Shown piece after piece: positions 1-14,013 of a stretch of 38,656 nucleotides of DNA (positions are counted from its first letter, which is position 1; the number at the start of each line of letters is the position of its first letter). The stretch is from contig JAKAUR010000010.1 of NCBI GenBank assembly GCA_021827665.1, positions 1 through 38,656 on the forward strand, read 5' to 3'. The position numbers were made by a program, and so were the translations under genes. The notes under the pieces were generated by a model. The model was given only the letters and a program-made list of their open reading frames with translations, was not told the origin of the DNA and made no database searches. The DNA is from Microcaldota archaeon (GTDB lineage: Archaea > Micrarchaeota > Micrarchaeia > Micrarchaeales > Micrarchaeaceae).

Positions 1-62
1 TATCTTTTTATATTATATTACGGGTTCTCTACTGTAGGAAGGTCGTGAAGAACTGGTCGCCT

Positions 63-87
63 TGCCAGCGTGCGATGCACGCTGGCA
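63..87. terminator. Perfect 11-bp hairpin (TGCCAGCGTGC-GAT-GCACGCTGGCA) followed by a T-rich tract; terminator or 3' part of a small structured RNA
   Basis: Arms 63-73 and 77-87 with a 3-nt loop, then CTATTTCTATTTAATTT; lies upstream of the probable radA TATA box (about 129-136). Confidence 0.5.
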
Positions 88-180
88 CTATTTCTATTTA
101 ATTTACTGTGATTTTTGGGGTTAGCGAATAGTATAAATGGCTAACGCAACAAATACATATGCTTAGTTGGTGCTTATTGT

Positions 181-1131
181 ATGGCAAAGGAAAAATCCGT
201 GAAGGAGCTCGAGGACCTGCCAGGCATAGGTCCAACCACTGCGGAAAAGCTCAGGGCTGCAGGCATAGACACCCTTGAAAAGGTTGCGGTCTCTGCCCCA
301 CATGAGCTCGCCGAGCTTGCCGGCATAAACGCAGAAAAGGCCAAGGAGGCCATACAGGCAGCCCAGGAAGCCACAACCATAGACTACGAGACCGGAGGCC
401 AGATACTAGAAAGGCGCAACGTTCTCGGCAAGATAACCACGGGTTCTAAGGACCTCAACGAGCTCATAGGCGGAGGAGTAGAAACCAATGCCATAACCGA
501 AGTGTACGGCAAATTTGCAAGCGGAAAGAGCCAGCTCGGCTTTCAGCTCTCGGTCAATGCGCAGCTACCTAGGGACAAGGGAGGCCTGGAGGGTGCTGTA
601 CTTTTCATAGATACGGAAGGAACGTTCAGGCCGGAGCGCATAGTAGAGATGGCAAAGGCGCAGAAGATGGACGAGCAGCAGGTGCTTCAAAACATAATAG
701 TCGTAAGGGCAACCACTACTGAAAAGCAGATACTTACGATAGAAAGGGCGGACAGCATAATACCTGAGAAGAACATAAAGCTCATAGTTGTGGACTCCCT
801 GATGTCTCTTTTCAGATCGGAATTCATAGGCAGGGGCGCACTCGGCGAGAGGCAGCAGAAGCTCAACGTGCACATACACAAGCTCCAGGCGCTTGCTGAC
901 AAATACTCATTGGCTGTTTACATAACAAACCAGGTAATGGACAACCCCGGAATACTGTTCGGGGATCCTACGACCCCGATAGGCGGCAACATACTCGCGC
1001 ACGCTGCCACCACCAGGCTCTACCTGAGAAAAAGCAAGGAGGACAAGCGCATAGTAAGGCTGGTTGACAGCCCCAGCATGCCGGACGGCGAATGCGTAAT
1101 AAAAGTGACTCCGGAAGGCATAAGGGACTGA
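181..1131 (+). CDS. radA: DNA repair and recombination protein RadA
   Basis: N-terminal HhH (LEDLPGIGPTTAEKLRAAG), Walker A-like GKFASGKSQLGFQL, Walker B LIVVDSL, archaeal RecA-family C-terminus. Confidence 0.97.
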   Translation: MAKEKSVKELEDLPGIGPTTAEKLRAAGIDTLEKVAVSAPHELAELAGINAEKAKEAIQAAQEATTIDYETGGQILERRNVLGKITTGSKDLNELIGGGVETNAITEVYGKFASGKSQLGFQLSVNAQLPRDKGGLEGAVLFIDTEGTFRPERIVEMAKAQKMDEQQVLQNIIVVRATTTEKQILTIERADSIIPEKNIKLIVVDSLMSLFRSEFIGRGALGERQQKLNVHIHKLQALADKYSLAVYITNQVMDNPGILFGDPTTPIGGNILAHAATTRLYLRKSKEDKRIVRLVDSPSMPDGECVIKVTPEGIRD

Positions 1132-1158
1132 ACGCATCCTTATTCTTGTTTCAGCGGT

Positions 1159-5594
<4,436 letters not shown>

Positions 5595-5841
5595 TTACGA
5601 AATCTATTGGGATTTTATATTTAAAACCCTTTTGGTAAAGCCCACTTTTCACGATAAAATTAACCACATTTGCGCATGCATTATGCTTCAAGTCCGGCAA
5701 GCACAAACTATAAATACTTAATCGTGGCAATATACGAATACATATATAGGTAAAATGTTTTGGGACATCTGTTTGTATTTCAAAGGTCCGGAAACACATA
5801 CGATAAATGATAAAAAATAACACTAAAAACAAAGTGATAAC

Positions 5842-7491
5842 ATGGCAGAAAACAATCTAGGCGGACAGCAGGTATTGCTGCTCCCGGAAGGAGCATCCAG
5901 GCTTTTGGGCAGGGACGCACAAAGGACGAACATCGCCGTGGCGGTGGCTGTTGCAAACGCTGTAAAAACGACTCTGGGTCCGAAGGGCATGGACAAGATG
6001 CTGGTAAGCGACCTTGGCGACATAGTCATAACCAACGACGGCGCTACGATACTCGAGGAAATGAACGTAGAGCACCCGGTGGCAAAGATACTGGTCGACG
6101 TAGCTAAGACGCAGGACAGGGAAGTCGGAGACGGAACTACGAGCGTAATAATAACCGCAGGAGGGCTGCTCAAGGGCGCAGAAGACCTTCTGGAGCAGGG
6201 CATACATCCCACGATAATAATAAAGGGCTACAAGATGGCTGCGTCAAAAGCCGCCGAAATACTGTCAAAGTACTCGAAGAGCGTTGAGATAAGCGACGAG
6301 CAGACATTGCAGAAGATTGCAATGGTATCAATGGGCTCAAAGAACATAGGCGACGACAACACGAAGGCCCAGATATCCAAGCTGGTCATAAAGGCGGTAA
6401 AGCAGGTCATGGAAAAGACACAGGACGGCAAATACCACATAGACCACGACTTCATAAAGGTGGAGAAGAAGGCAGGAGGCAGCATAGCCGACACTGCACT
6501 GATAAACGGCGTGCTTATAGACAAAGAAGTGGCGCATCCGGGAATGCCGAAGTCGCTCACGAATGCAAAGATAGCGCTTTTGGACGTGGCTTTGGAGATA
6601 GAGAAGACCGAAACGGACGCCAAAATAGAAATAACGTCGCCGGACCAGATACAGTCATATCTGCAGCAGGAAGAGCGCATGCTAAAGGAGATGGTCGAAA
6701 AGGTCAAGAAGAGCGGCGCAAACTTCGTTGTGACGCAGAAAGGAATAGACGACATGGCGCAGCATTACCTAGCCAAGGCAGGGATAATGGCCGTTAGGAG
6801 GGTCAAGAAGAGCGACATTGAAAAGCTCTCGAAGGCAACCGGCGCCAAGATAATAACTAGCCTGGACGATCTCAACTCGGAGGATCTGGGACACGCCGGC
6901 ATAGCCGAAGAGCGCAAGATAGCCGGAGAGCAGATGGTCTTTGTAGAAAAGTGCAAGGACCCGAAGAGCGTAACGATATTCGTCAGGGGAGGCACGCAGC
7001 AGGTAATAGACGAGGCCGAGCGCTCGCTCAACGACGTTATAGGCGCAGTATCTGCCACGATTGAAAACGACGGAAGGTACGTCATCGGCGGAGGCAGCAT
7101 AGAAATAGACATAGCCGACGGGCTAAGGAACTACTCGGGCCAGGTAGGGGGCAGGGAGCAGCTAGCGATACAGAAATTCGCAGACGCCCTTGAAGGCATA
7201 CCTAAGACCCTTGCGGAAAGCGCCGGAATAGACGCCATAGACACGCTTGTACAGCTCAGGAGCAAGCACAAGGCAAAGGACGGCAGGATATACGGCGTGG
7301 ACGTATACAGGAACGCAATAGGCGACATGAGCAAGGCAGGAGTTTTCGAGCCGGAAAAGATGAAGGTGCAGTCCATATACAGTGCGAGCGAGGCAGCTGA
7401 GATGGTCCTCAGGATAGACGACATAATCAGCTCCAGGGGAAGGTCCCCAGGGGGCTCGGGCGGCGCACCGGGAATGCCACAGATGGAATAA
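5842..7491 (+). CDS. thsA: Thermosome (group II chaperonin) subunit
   Basis: [45 protein letters not shown]-terminal Gly/Met-rich tail. Confidence 0.98.
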   Translation: MAENNLGGQQVLLLPEGASRLLGRDAQRTNIAVAVAVANAVKTTLGPKGMDKMLVSDLGDIVITNDGATILEEMNVEHPVAKILVDVAKTQDREVGDGTTSVIITAGGLLKGAEDLLEQGIHPTIIIKGYKMAASKAAEILSKYSKSVEISDEQTLQKIAMVSMGSKNIGDDNTKAQISKLVIKAVKQVMEKTQDGKYHIDHDFIKVEKKAGGSIADTALINGVLIDKEVAHPGMPKSLTNAKIALLDVALEIEKTETDAKIEITSPDQIQSYLQQEERMLKEMVEKVKKSGANFVVTQKGIDDMAQHYLAKAGIMAVRRVKKSDIEKLSKATGAKIITSLDDLNSEDLGHAGIAEERKIAGEQMVFVEKCKDPKSVTIFVRGGTQQVIDEAERSLNDVIGAVSATIENDGRYVIGGGSIEIDIADGLRNYSGQVGGREQLAIQKFADALEGIPKTLAESAGIDAIDTLVQLRSKHKAKDGRIYGVDVYRNAIGDMSKAGVFEPEKMKVQSIYSASEAAEMVLRIDDIISSRGRSPGGSGGAPGMPQME

Positions 7492-7502
7492 TCAGACGTG
7501 AC

Positions 7503-7545
7503 GGGGTGACGGGCTAGCGCCCCCACCCTCTTATTTTTCTTTTTT
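7503..7545 (+). terminator. Intrinsic-like terminator downstream of the thermosome gene
   Basis: GGGTG-AC-GGGC-TAGC-GCCC-C-CACCC hairpin (about 7504-7528) followed by TTATTTTTCTTTTTT. Confidence 0.6.
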
Positions 7546-7609
7546 AGGCTTGCATTGGTCTCATGCAAAACATTTTAAATCCGAAATCCTAAACACAAAC
7601 GTGCATCCG

Positions 7610-8221
7610 ATGGAACGCAACCCCAAAAACATAATAATACTGGTTCTTGGTTCTCCGGGAGCAGGGAAAACCACGCTTATAAACAGCGTGAATTCCGAGA
7701 CCCGGAACTTCGAAGTTGTAAACATAGGCACGCTGATGGCAGAGGAGGTAAAGTCGCAGAACATACCAAGGGATAGGCTCAGGTATCTTCCCACGGAGAA
7801 AATAAGGGAACTGAGGAAGGCTGCGTTCAGCAGGATAGCCAAAATGAAGGGCACAGTAATAGTGGACACTCACGCAACGGTCGAAAAAGGAAATAAATTT
7901 ATATTTGGACTGCCTATAAATGATTTGCAGTATATGGGAAGCATACGCGGCATAATTTATGTCGACGCCAGTCCCGAGGAGCTGATAAAGCGCCGCTCGA
8001 CCGACACCGTAAGGAAAAGGGAGAACGATGACGAGGAGGTGCTGAACCTCCAGCGCCACTTAAATCTCTCTGTAGTGACGCTTTACGGGTCGACATACGA
8101 CATACCCGTTTACATACTGCACAACAAGGAGGGGAAGCTAGAGGGCGCGAAAGCGGACTTCAAGAGCTTCATAAAGGATATAACAGAAAATAGCGAATAC
8201 CATGACCGCAGTAACCCTTAA
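7610..8221 (+). CDS. adkA: Archaeal-type adenylate kinase (AdkA); start refined from 7550
   Basis: MERNPKNIIILVLGSPGAGKTTLINS; VVNIGTLM; VDTHATVEKG; ORF-track start at 7550 lies in the upstream T-tract region. Confidence 0.9.
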   Translation: MERNPKNIIILVLGSPGAGKTTLINSVNSETRNFEVVNIGTLMAEEVKSQNIPRDRLRYLPTEKIRELRKAAFSRIAKMKGTVIVDTHATVEKGNKFIFGLPINDLQYMGSIRGIIYVDASPEELIKRRSTDTVRKRENDDEEVLNLQRHLNLSVVTLYGSTYDIPVYILHNKEGKLEGAKADFKSFIKDITENSEYHDRSNP

Positions 8222-8726
8222 CGCGCTGATGCCAATGGGCACGGTGATAATACTCATAGCCATAGGCCTGGCCTACGTGGCATTCTCAACGCTCGCCCAG
8301 CGCAAGGTCGGGAATCCGAAGAAGATGAGGGAGCTTCAGCAGCGCATGAACGTGCTGTCAAAGGAGCTGAACCAGCTTGTGAAGGCCAACGCGCCGAAGG
8401 AGGAGATTGCCAAGAAGCAGAGCGAGCTCATGCCGCTAATGAGTGAAAACATGAAGACGTCAATAAAGCCAATGCTCGTCATACTTCCTGTGTTCTTCCT
8501 GCTGTATTATCTAATACTTCCCACTACTTTCCATTCAATAGATAACGAATACGTGCTATTCCTTGGCTCTATGAAGCTGAACTATCTGGGCGTGTTCTTC
8601 GCGTGCGTTTTCGTAATAGGCATAGCCACGTCGATAATAATAATGGTGTACGACAGAAAGAAAACCAAGCTGGAGCGGCAGGCGATAGCTGCTGCAGAAG
8701 CCGCGGAATCAGGTACAAACACATAA
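8202..8726 (+). CDS. DUF106/EMC3-like integral membrane protein (YidC/Oxa1 superfamily-like)
   Basis: TM-coiled coil-TM architecture (KKMRELQQRMNVLSKELNQL) and conserved position between adk and rpl34e. Confidence 0.85.
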   Translation: MTAVTLNALMPMGTVIILIAIGLAYVAFSTLAQRKVGNPKKMRELQQRMNVLSKELNQLVKANAPKEEIAKKQSELMPLMSENMKTSIKPMLVILPVFFLLYYLILPTTFHSIDNEYVLFLGSMKLNYLGVFFACVFVIGIATSIIIMVYDRKKTKLERQAIAAAEAAESGTNT

Positions 8727-8784
8727 ATAGTTTTTCAATAGAATTTCCTTTACTCAAAGCTGTTGTTTTAAAAAGGTGTTTAAT

Positions 8785-9102
8785 TTGCCAAAGCCAATGC
8801 ACAGGTCTCATAGTTTCAAAAAGGTACAGAGAGTAACAAGTTCGAAGAGAACGGTAACTCATTACAAGCGCGGAAAGGACATGATGCCCCACTGCGCCAT
8901 ATGCGGGCAGGAGCTCAACGGCATATCCCAGAAGGGCCCAAAGACGAGGAGGACCAACAGCAGGCTGTTCGGAGGGGTGCTCTGCGCCTCATGCACCGCC
9001 GAAGTTGTCAAGCTCAGGAGCAGGGTAGAGCAGGGAGACATGAAGCTCAACGACATAGGCATAAGGCAAAGGTCCTACGTGCTGCAGCTCGTAGCACACT
9101 GA
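8785..9102 (+). CDS. rpl34e: 50S ribosomal protein L34e (TTG start probable at 8785; ORF track gives GTG 8776)
   Basis: PKPMHRSHSFKKV...CAICGQELNGI...RRTNSRLFGGVLCASC; GGTG upstream of TTG. Confidence 0.93.
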   Translation: MPKPMHRSHSFKKVQRVTSSKRTVTHYKRGKDMMPHCAICGQELNGISQKGPKTRRTNSRLFGGVLCASCTAEVVKLRSRVEQGDMKLNDIGIRQRSYVLQLVAH

Positions 9103-9106
9103 CGCT

Positions 9107-9622
9107 ATGATCAAGGTATGCATATCCGGTTTTACCTCCAGCGGCAAGACTACGGTCGCAGAGCTGGTTTCGGAAAAGCTCGGAATAGCCCACATACACA
9201 AATCCTACAAGGAGTATGTAAAGAGCGAGCTGGAAGTCGCAAAGTTCACGGACAACGCATCGGACGAATTCGTGAAGGCTTTTGACGATGAAATAAGGAA
9301 GCAGGCGGCATCCGCAGGCTCGTGCGTCCTAAGCACCTGGCTGGCGCCGTGGTTCGTCGAGGACGCTACGCTCAGGATATGGCTTCATGCCGACATAAAA
9401 ACGCGCTCGTCCAGATGGGCAAAGGCTTACAATATCGGAATATCCGATGCCAAAAATCTGGTGTCCGAAAAGGACCAGAGCGAGATAAGGAGCATAAAGC
9501 GCATATACGGGATAGATCTGAACGACAGGTCGATATTTGACATGGTCATAAACACGGAAAAGATAGGCCCCCAGGAATGCGCAGAAATAATATGCCTGGC
9601 GGCTAAGGCAAGCGAGAGATAG
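9107..9622 (+). CDS. cmk: Cytidylate kinase, archaeal type
   Basis: KVCISGFTSSGKTTVAELVSEKLG P-loop; WLAPWF; gene order rpl34e-cmk-rpl14e. Confidence 0.9.
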   Translation: MIKVCISGFTSSGKTTVAELVSEKLGIAHIHKSYKEYVKSELEVAKFTDNASDEFVKAFDDEIRKQAASAGSCVLSTWLAPWFVEDATLRIWLHADIKTRSSRWAKAYNIGISDAKNLVSEKDQSEIRSIKRIYGIDLNDRSIFDMVINTEKIGPQECAEIICLAAKASER

Positions 9623-9677
9623 CGTGCTAACAATTAAAAGGGTTAAGTGGCAAATATAAGCACATATCGATTACAAA

Positions 9678-9926
9678 GTGATACAAATGTTGGTTGAACC
9701 AGGCAGAGTGTGCATAAAGAAATTCGGAAGGGATGCAGGCAGCATGGCGGTCATAACCTCCGTGGGCCAGAACGGCTACGTAAACATAGTGACCTCTAAG
9801 CGCCAGAAGGAGCGCAAATGCAATGCCAGGCACCTTGAATTCCTGAACGAGACGGTAGACCCTAAGAACAAGGACCAGGTAAACAAGATACTCGGGATTT
9901 CGGCGCAGGCGCCAAAGCACAAATAA
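9678..9926 (+). CDS. rpl14e: 50S ribosomal protein L14e
   Basis: VEPGRVCIKKFGRDAGSMAVITSV...KRKCNARHLEFL. Confidence 0.93.
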   Translation: MIQMLVEPGRVCIKKFGRDAGSMAVITSVGQNGYVNIVTSKRQKERKCNARHLEFLNETVDPKNKDQVNKILGISAQAPKHK

Positions 9927-11135
9927 TCAGGGTTCCTCTTCGAGGAACTTCAGTGCGTTTTCTATTATTTTGTCCTTTTTTGAAGTTTTCTGATCAGATA
10001 GGATCTCGAAGAGCTCCTCGACGTTGATTGCGTCCTTGAAGCCGAGCTCCTTAAGCCTGTTCCTTAGCAGCTGCATTCCTATGTCTTTTATCCCTACGCT
10101 GTCTATGCTGTTTTCCCTTATGCCTTCTATGCTTTTTTCTATTTCTGGCTCCTTTAGCCCTGAAGTATCCATCTCCAAAATCGCGTCACCTGCATGCTTC
10201 ATTATTAAAGCCCTGAGGCCAAGCTCGCTAGAGCCTCCGAGCTCGAACGTGCCTTCCAGATAAAGCTTTACTATTGGCTTTTTCTCGCTTGTCCTGACAC
10301 ATTCGGCTATCGCTTCATCACATTTTTTTCTTACCTCGGCAATGGGGGCGTTTTCAAATTCCAGCCTTTTAACTACAAACGGCCTGCTTTCTATTTCAAT
10401 GAATTCGTAACTGTATTTCTGCGTGTCAAAAAGTATGAATCCCTTCTTATCCTGCTCACCCTCCTTAAGCTGCGTAAGCACTGTGCTTCCCGGTATCAGG
10501 AAAAGTTTACCATTCACCGTAGATTTCACCTTGCTGTGTATGTGGCCGCATACGTACAGGTCGAATCCTTTCGGCAGATCGTCGTAGTGCATGAACGAGT
10601 TGTCGAACGGCAATATCTCGTATATCGACTGGTGCAGCATAAAAACGTTGAAGGCTCCCTCCACGGGCTTCGGATCCAGCTCTTTCAATTTGTCTACTAC
10701 TCTCTCCTCGGACAATCCTCCCAGTCCGTAAATCGCAACACGTTCACCGTCCTTCTCCAGCACCACCTGCGATTCGCTCGCGTCTATGAGCAGCCCTGCA
10801 AGCGCGAGAAGCCCCAGGGGGTTTTCCTTCCCTGCTGCTGTCCTCTCGTGCGTCCCCGATATTGCCACTATAGGTGCAGAAGAAAAAGCCCTGCCCTGTC
10901 CTTTGAACCGTTCTATCTTCGTTTTCCATTCGGCCACGTTAAGCTCCCTGAACAGGCTCAGCGCCTGTGCAATGACCTCCGGCTTCGGGGCCCTTTTATC
11001 GAATATATCTCCGGGAAGCAATATTGCATCGGCCATTTTCGAAGCTTCGGCGAGCGCCTCGCGAGCCTGCTCGTAAGCGTCGTCATAAAAGCGCTCGTAG
11101 CCTATGTGCATGTCCGAAACTATGGCTATCTTCAT
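9927..11135 (-). CDS. mre11: Mre11-like DNA double-strand-break repair nuclease
   Basis: SDMHIGYERF, LLPGDIFD, SGTHER, MLHQS, CGHIHSK calcineurin-type metallophosphoesterase motifs. Confidence 0.85.
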   Translation of the reverse strand: MKIAIVSDMHIGYERFYDDAYEQAREALAEASKMADAILLPGDIFDKRAPKPEVIAQALSLFRELNVAEWKTKIERFKGQGRAFSSAPIVAISGTHERTAAGKENPLGLLALAGLLIDASESQVVLEKDGERVAIYGLGGLSEERVVDKLKELDPKPVEGAFNVFMLHQSIYEILPFDNSFMHYDDLPKGFDLYVCGHIHSKVKSTVNGKLFLIPGSTVLTQLKEGEQDKKGFILFDTQKYSYEFIEIESRPFVVKRLEFENAPIAEVRKKCDEAIAECVRTSEKKPIVKLYLEGTFELGGSSELGLRALIMKHAGDAILEMDTSGLKEPEIEKSIEGIRENSIDSVGIKDIGMQLLRNRLKELGFKDAINVEELFEILSDQKTSKKDKIIENALKFLEEEP

Positions 11136-12115
11136 TTATGTTCCCCGAATATCTTATCCTGAAAAGCCTTTATGAATGCATCCCTCCCTTCTTTTTTTGG
11201 CCCGTATGCCCCGGCAGCACATGGATGGCCTCCGCCCGTGCCTTCTATGGTGCTCGAAATTGACCTCATTATTCTACCAAGGTGGATGTTCATCTCGGTA
11301 TCCAGTGTAGGTCTGCACCTTGCCGAAAACGATATCTCGCTTTCCGATTCCGAACAGAAAAGGGCTATATCCGCCCCTATCTTTATGGCATCGTCTGCGG
11401 CTATCGCGGCATGAACCGACGTGGTGCCCCTTACGAAGAGCCTGTTTCCTACAATCATTGTTTCCGAATCGAACAGTTCATCAACGGTCCTTTCCCTTGC
11501 CTCGGCTGGCGCTATCTTCGAAAATTTCTCAAGCAGCTGCTGGAACCCTAAACCAGAGATTTTCAGCAATTCACCTATCTGTATGAAGCTCTTCGCGGTC
11601 GCATTCCTGAACTCCGCGGAATCTGAATATATGCCCATTGCCAGCATTTCAGAAGTGGATTGGTCCGGAAGTATTCCGAAGCTTTTGAGCAGTTCGTATA
11701 CTATGCTTGCCGTGGAATTATAACTCTCGTCGTTGAAGACCAATGCTTTGCCCGCTTCGGGAGAAGCATGGTGGTCTATCACAACCATCTGCGCGGAAGA
11801 TCCCTTGAGCTTTTTTTCAAAGCGCCCGCAGTCCTCGAAATTGTTCACGTCGACAAGCACTATAAGTTCTGCGTTGTCGTCGAATCCGTCGCCGATTTCC
11901 GGCATCTCAATGCCTGCCTGCTGAACCGCGAACCTGGCATTAGAAGATACGAAATCTGGCGCCCTTATTGACGAATTTTTCAGGATTTTCGTAATCCCGA
12001 AAGCGGACGACACGCAATCCATATCTCCTATGGAATGAAACGTTATCATTGCCCTTTTGTCCGCATTTCTCCTAAGAAATTCTACGAGTTCTTCAAGCTT
12101 CACGCAACCGCTCAT
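11132..12115 (-). CDS. DHH/DHHA1-family phosphoesterase (RecJ/NrnA-like)
   Basis: HSIGDMDCVSSAFGI, VDVNN, VIDHHAS, C-terminal GGGHPCAAGA (DHHA1). Confidence 0.9.
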   Translation of the reverse strand: MSGCVKLEELVEFLRRNADKRAMITFHSIGDMDCVSSAFGITKILKNSSIRAPDFVSSNARFAVQQAGIEMPEIGDGFDDNAELIVLVDVNNFEDCGRFEKKLKGSSAQMVVIDHHASPEAGKALVFNDESYNSTASIVYELLKSFGILPDQSTSEMLAMGIYSDSAEFRNATAKSFIQIGELLKISGLGFQQLLEKFSKIAPAEARERTVDELFDSETMIVGNRLFVRGTTSVHAAIAADDAIKIGADIALFCSESESEISFSARCRPTLDTEMNIHLGRIMRSISSTIEGTGGGHPCAAGAYGPKKEGRDAFIKAFQDKIFGEHK

Positions 12116-12462
12116 TTGCCCTTTTGGCCGTTAACCATCGACATTACTTTTTCCCTGAGCTCCTGCTCCCTCTTCTTCAGCTCATCTATTTGCTTCTTCA
12201 GCATCGTGAGGCGCATGTTCGTCAGCTCGCTCTTTTCGTTTATGTCTTCAAGCGCAGCTTCCTTTGTTGCCTCTATTATCGCACCGCCAACGGAAGAGTA
12301 TATCTTTCCTGTAGAGTCTTCTATCTGTTCCTTAGCGTGGCTCAGCTCGTCCCTCTGTGCGGTAAACTGCTCCCTTTGCATGGAAAGGGCCTGAAGCTGC
12401 TCTTCGACCTTTTGGTAATCCATGGTCAGCTTCTCCAAATTGTTTTCTTCCATTGTAACCAC
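12112..12462 (-). CDS. pfdB: Prefoldin subunit beta
   Basis: YQKVEEQLQALSMQREQFTAQRDEL...VGGAIIEATKEAALEDINEKSE coiled coil-hairpin-coiled coil. Confidence 0.9.
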   Translation of the reverse strand: MVTMEENNLEKLTMDYQKVEEQLQALSMQREQFTAQRDELSHAKEQIEDSTGKIYSSVGGAIIEATKEAALEDINEKSELTNMRLTMLKKQIDELKKREQELREKVMSMVNGQKGK

Positions 12463-12535
12463 TTACATCGTAAATCGCAAGTTTTCGTTTAAACATTGCA
12501 AATAAAGCTTTTATGATTTTGTAATCCGAATTGTG

Positions 12536-13633
12536 CTATTTATCGATTTCGGCCATTATTACGTCCAGGCTCCCCAATATCGAGAATATGTCTGCGAATT
12601 TGTGCCCCTTGGTCAGGTGGGAGAGCAATGAGAGGTTCATGTACGTCGGCGACCTCATATATATCCTGTACGGTTTTTGCTTGTCCGGGATCATGTATAT
12701 TATTCCTTCTCCCCTTGGGAGTTCATGGCTTAGCAGTATGGGTTCTGGATTGGCCTGAGGGCCTATGAGCTTTATCGGCATCCCTACTACATCTTCGTTC
12801 GACGGGAAATTGTCCAATGCCTGCCTTATTATGGATATGCTCTGCCTCATTTCCTCGAATCTTACCTTGTATCTCGCATAAGCGTCGCCTTCGCTTCTTG
12901 TAGGCACATTGAACTTGACTTTGTCATATACGTAGTATGGCATTGCCTTTCTTACGTCGTATTCGAACCCGGATGCTCGCAATGTAGGCCCTGACGCCCC
13001 CATGTTTATCGCGTCCTCGAGCTTCAGCTTCCCGATTCCTTTCGCCCTCTCGCTGAAAACAGGGTTCTTTTCCAGAACGTCAGGATACTGGCTTATGTGC
13101 TCCTCTATGTAATCGGTCAGCCTGTAAGCCCTTTCCTTAAAATCCTTCGGAAGCGGTTTCCAAAGCCCGCCAACCCTCATGTTTACATAAAACATCCTGC
13201 TTCCCGCTATGTCTTCGAGGAACTTTATTACCTCGGCCCTCTCCCTGAATGTCCACATGAAAAGCGTGAACATCTGACCAAGGTCGTTGCACCAGGTCCC
13301 AAGCCATAGCAGATGGCTTGCGATGCGCTGAAATTCGTTAAGTATGACCCTAGCATACTGCGCTGCCTCCTTTACCTCTTTTCCCTGCGCCATCTCAACG
13401 GCATGTACGTAAAGGTCGTCCCACGCCAGAGGCGCAACGTAATCCATCTTTTCGGTATACGAGGGGTTTTGCATGTACATTCTTGTTTCCATGAGCTTTT
13501 CAATTCCTCTGTGCAAAAACCCTATGTGTGTATTAACGTCGACAACTGTGTCTCCGTCTACATCCACAACAAGCCTAAGCACACCGTGCGTGCTCGGATG
13601 TATCGGCCCTACATTTATTCTCATTATGCTCAT
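12536..13633 (-). CDS. nuoD: NADH-quinone oxidoreductase subunit D (start refined from 13783 to ATG at 13633)
   Basis: MSIMRINVGPIHPSTHGVLRLVVDVDGDTVVDVNTHIGFLHRGIEKLME; 4-nt overlap with nuoC. Confidence 0.96.
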   Translation of the reverse strand: MSIMRINVGPIHPSTHGVLRLVVDVDGDTVVDVNTHIGFLHRGIEKLMETRMYMQNPSYTEKMDYVAPLAWDDLYVHAVEMAQGKEVKEAAQYARVILNEFQRIASHLLWLGTWCNDLGQMFTLFMWTFRERAEVIKFLEDIAGSRMFYVNMRVGGLWKPLPKDFKERAYRLTDYIEEHISQYPDVLEKNPVFSERAKGIGKLKLEDAINMGASGPTLRASGFEYDVRKAMPYYVYDKVKFNVPTRSEGDAYARYKVRFEEMRQSISIIRQALDNFPSNEDVVGMPIKLIGPQANPEPILLSHELPRGEGIIYMIPDKQKPYRIYMRSPTYMNLSLLSHLTKGHKFADIFSILGSLDVIMAEIDK

Positions 13634-14013
13634 TGCTGCTGCCTCTTGTAATCCTCGTTGCCCCAAACGAAGCTTTTTCTCAACGGCGCTTCTGTCCCGT
13701 TCCATTTCTCCAAAAGCAGGCGCGGTGCGTCCCTTCCTATTATTTTTATTCCAAACATCTCTGATAATTCCCTTTCCAGCCAATCCGCCGACCTGTAAAG
13801 CATCATCACCGTATGTATGGATTCGTCGTCCTTAAGGTTCACGTTGACGACCTCCTGTTTTTTTTGCTCCGTATTGTACAATATGTATACTACCTCCAAG
13901 TGGTCTTTGTAGTCGACCGCGGTTATTCCCTTTAGGTAATCAAACCCCTTTCTTTTCATATCTTCTAGGGTCGTCAGTAATGCTTCTTTCTGTATCTCCG
14001 TCAATTTTTCCAC
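13630..14013 (-). CDS. nuoC: NADH-quinone oxidoreductase subunit C (alternative start ATG at 13959)
   Basis: FDYLKGITAVDYKDHLEVVYILYN; SADWLERELSEMFGIKIIGRDAPRLLLE. Confidence 0.93.
   Translation of the reverse strand: MEKLTEIQKEALLTTLEDMKRKGFDYLKGITAVDYKDHLEVVYILYNTEQKKQEVVNVNLKDDESIHTVMMLYRSADWLERELSEMFGIKIIGRDAPRLLLEKWNGTEAPLRKSFVWGNEDYKRQQQ

Noticed and set aside
5763-5796. Short inverted repeats (GGAC...GTCC, TGTTT...AAACA) upstream of the thermosome gene as a heat-shock operator
   Set aside because: Arms are only 4-5 bp, overlap each other and do not match a regulator site I can state with confidence.
13634-13783. 50-aa N-terminal extension of NuoD
   Set aside because: Overlaps the nuoC reading frame; MSIMRINVGPIHPSTHG at 13633 is the natural NuoD start.
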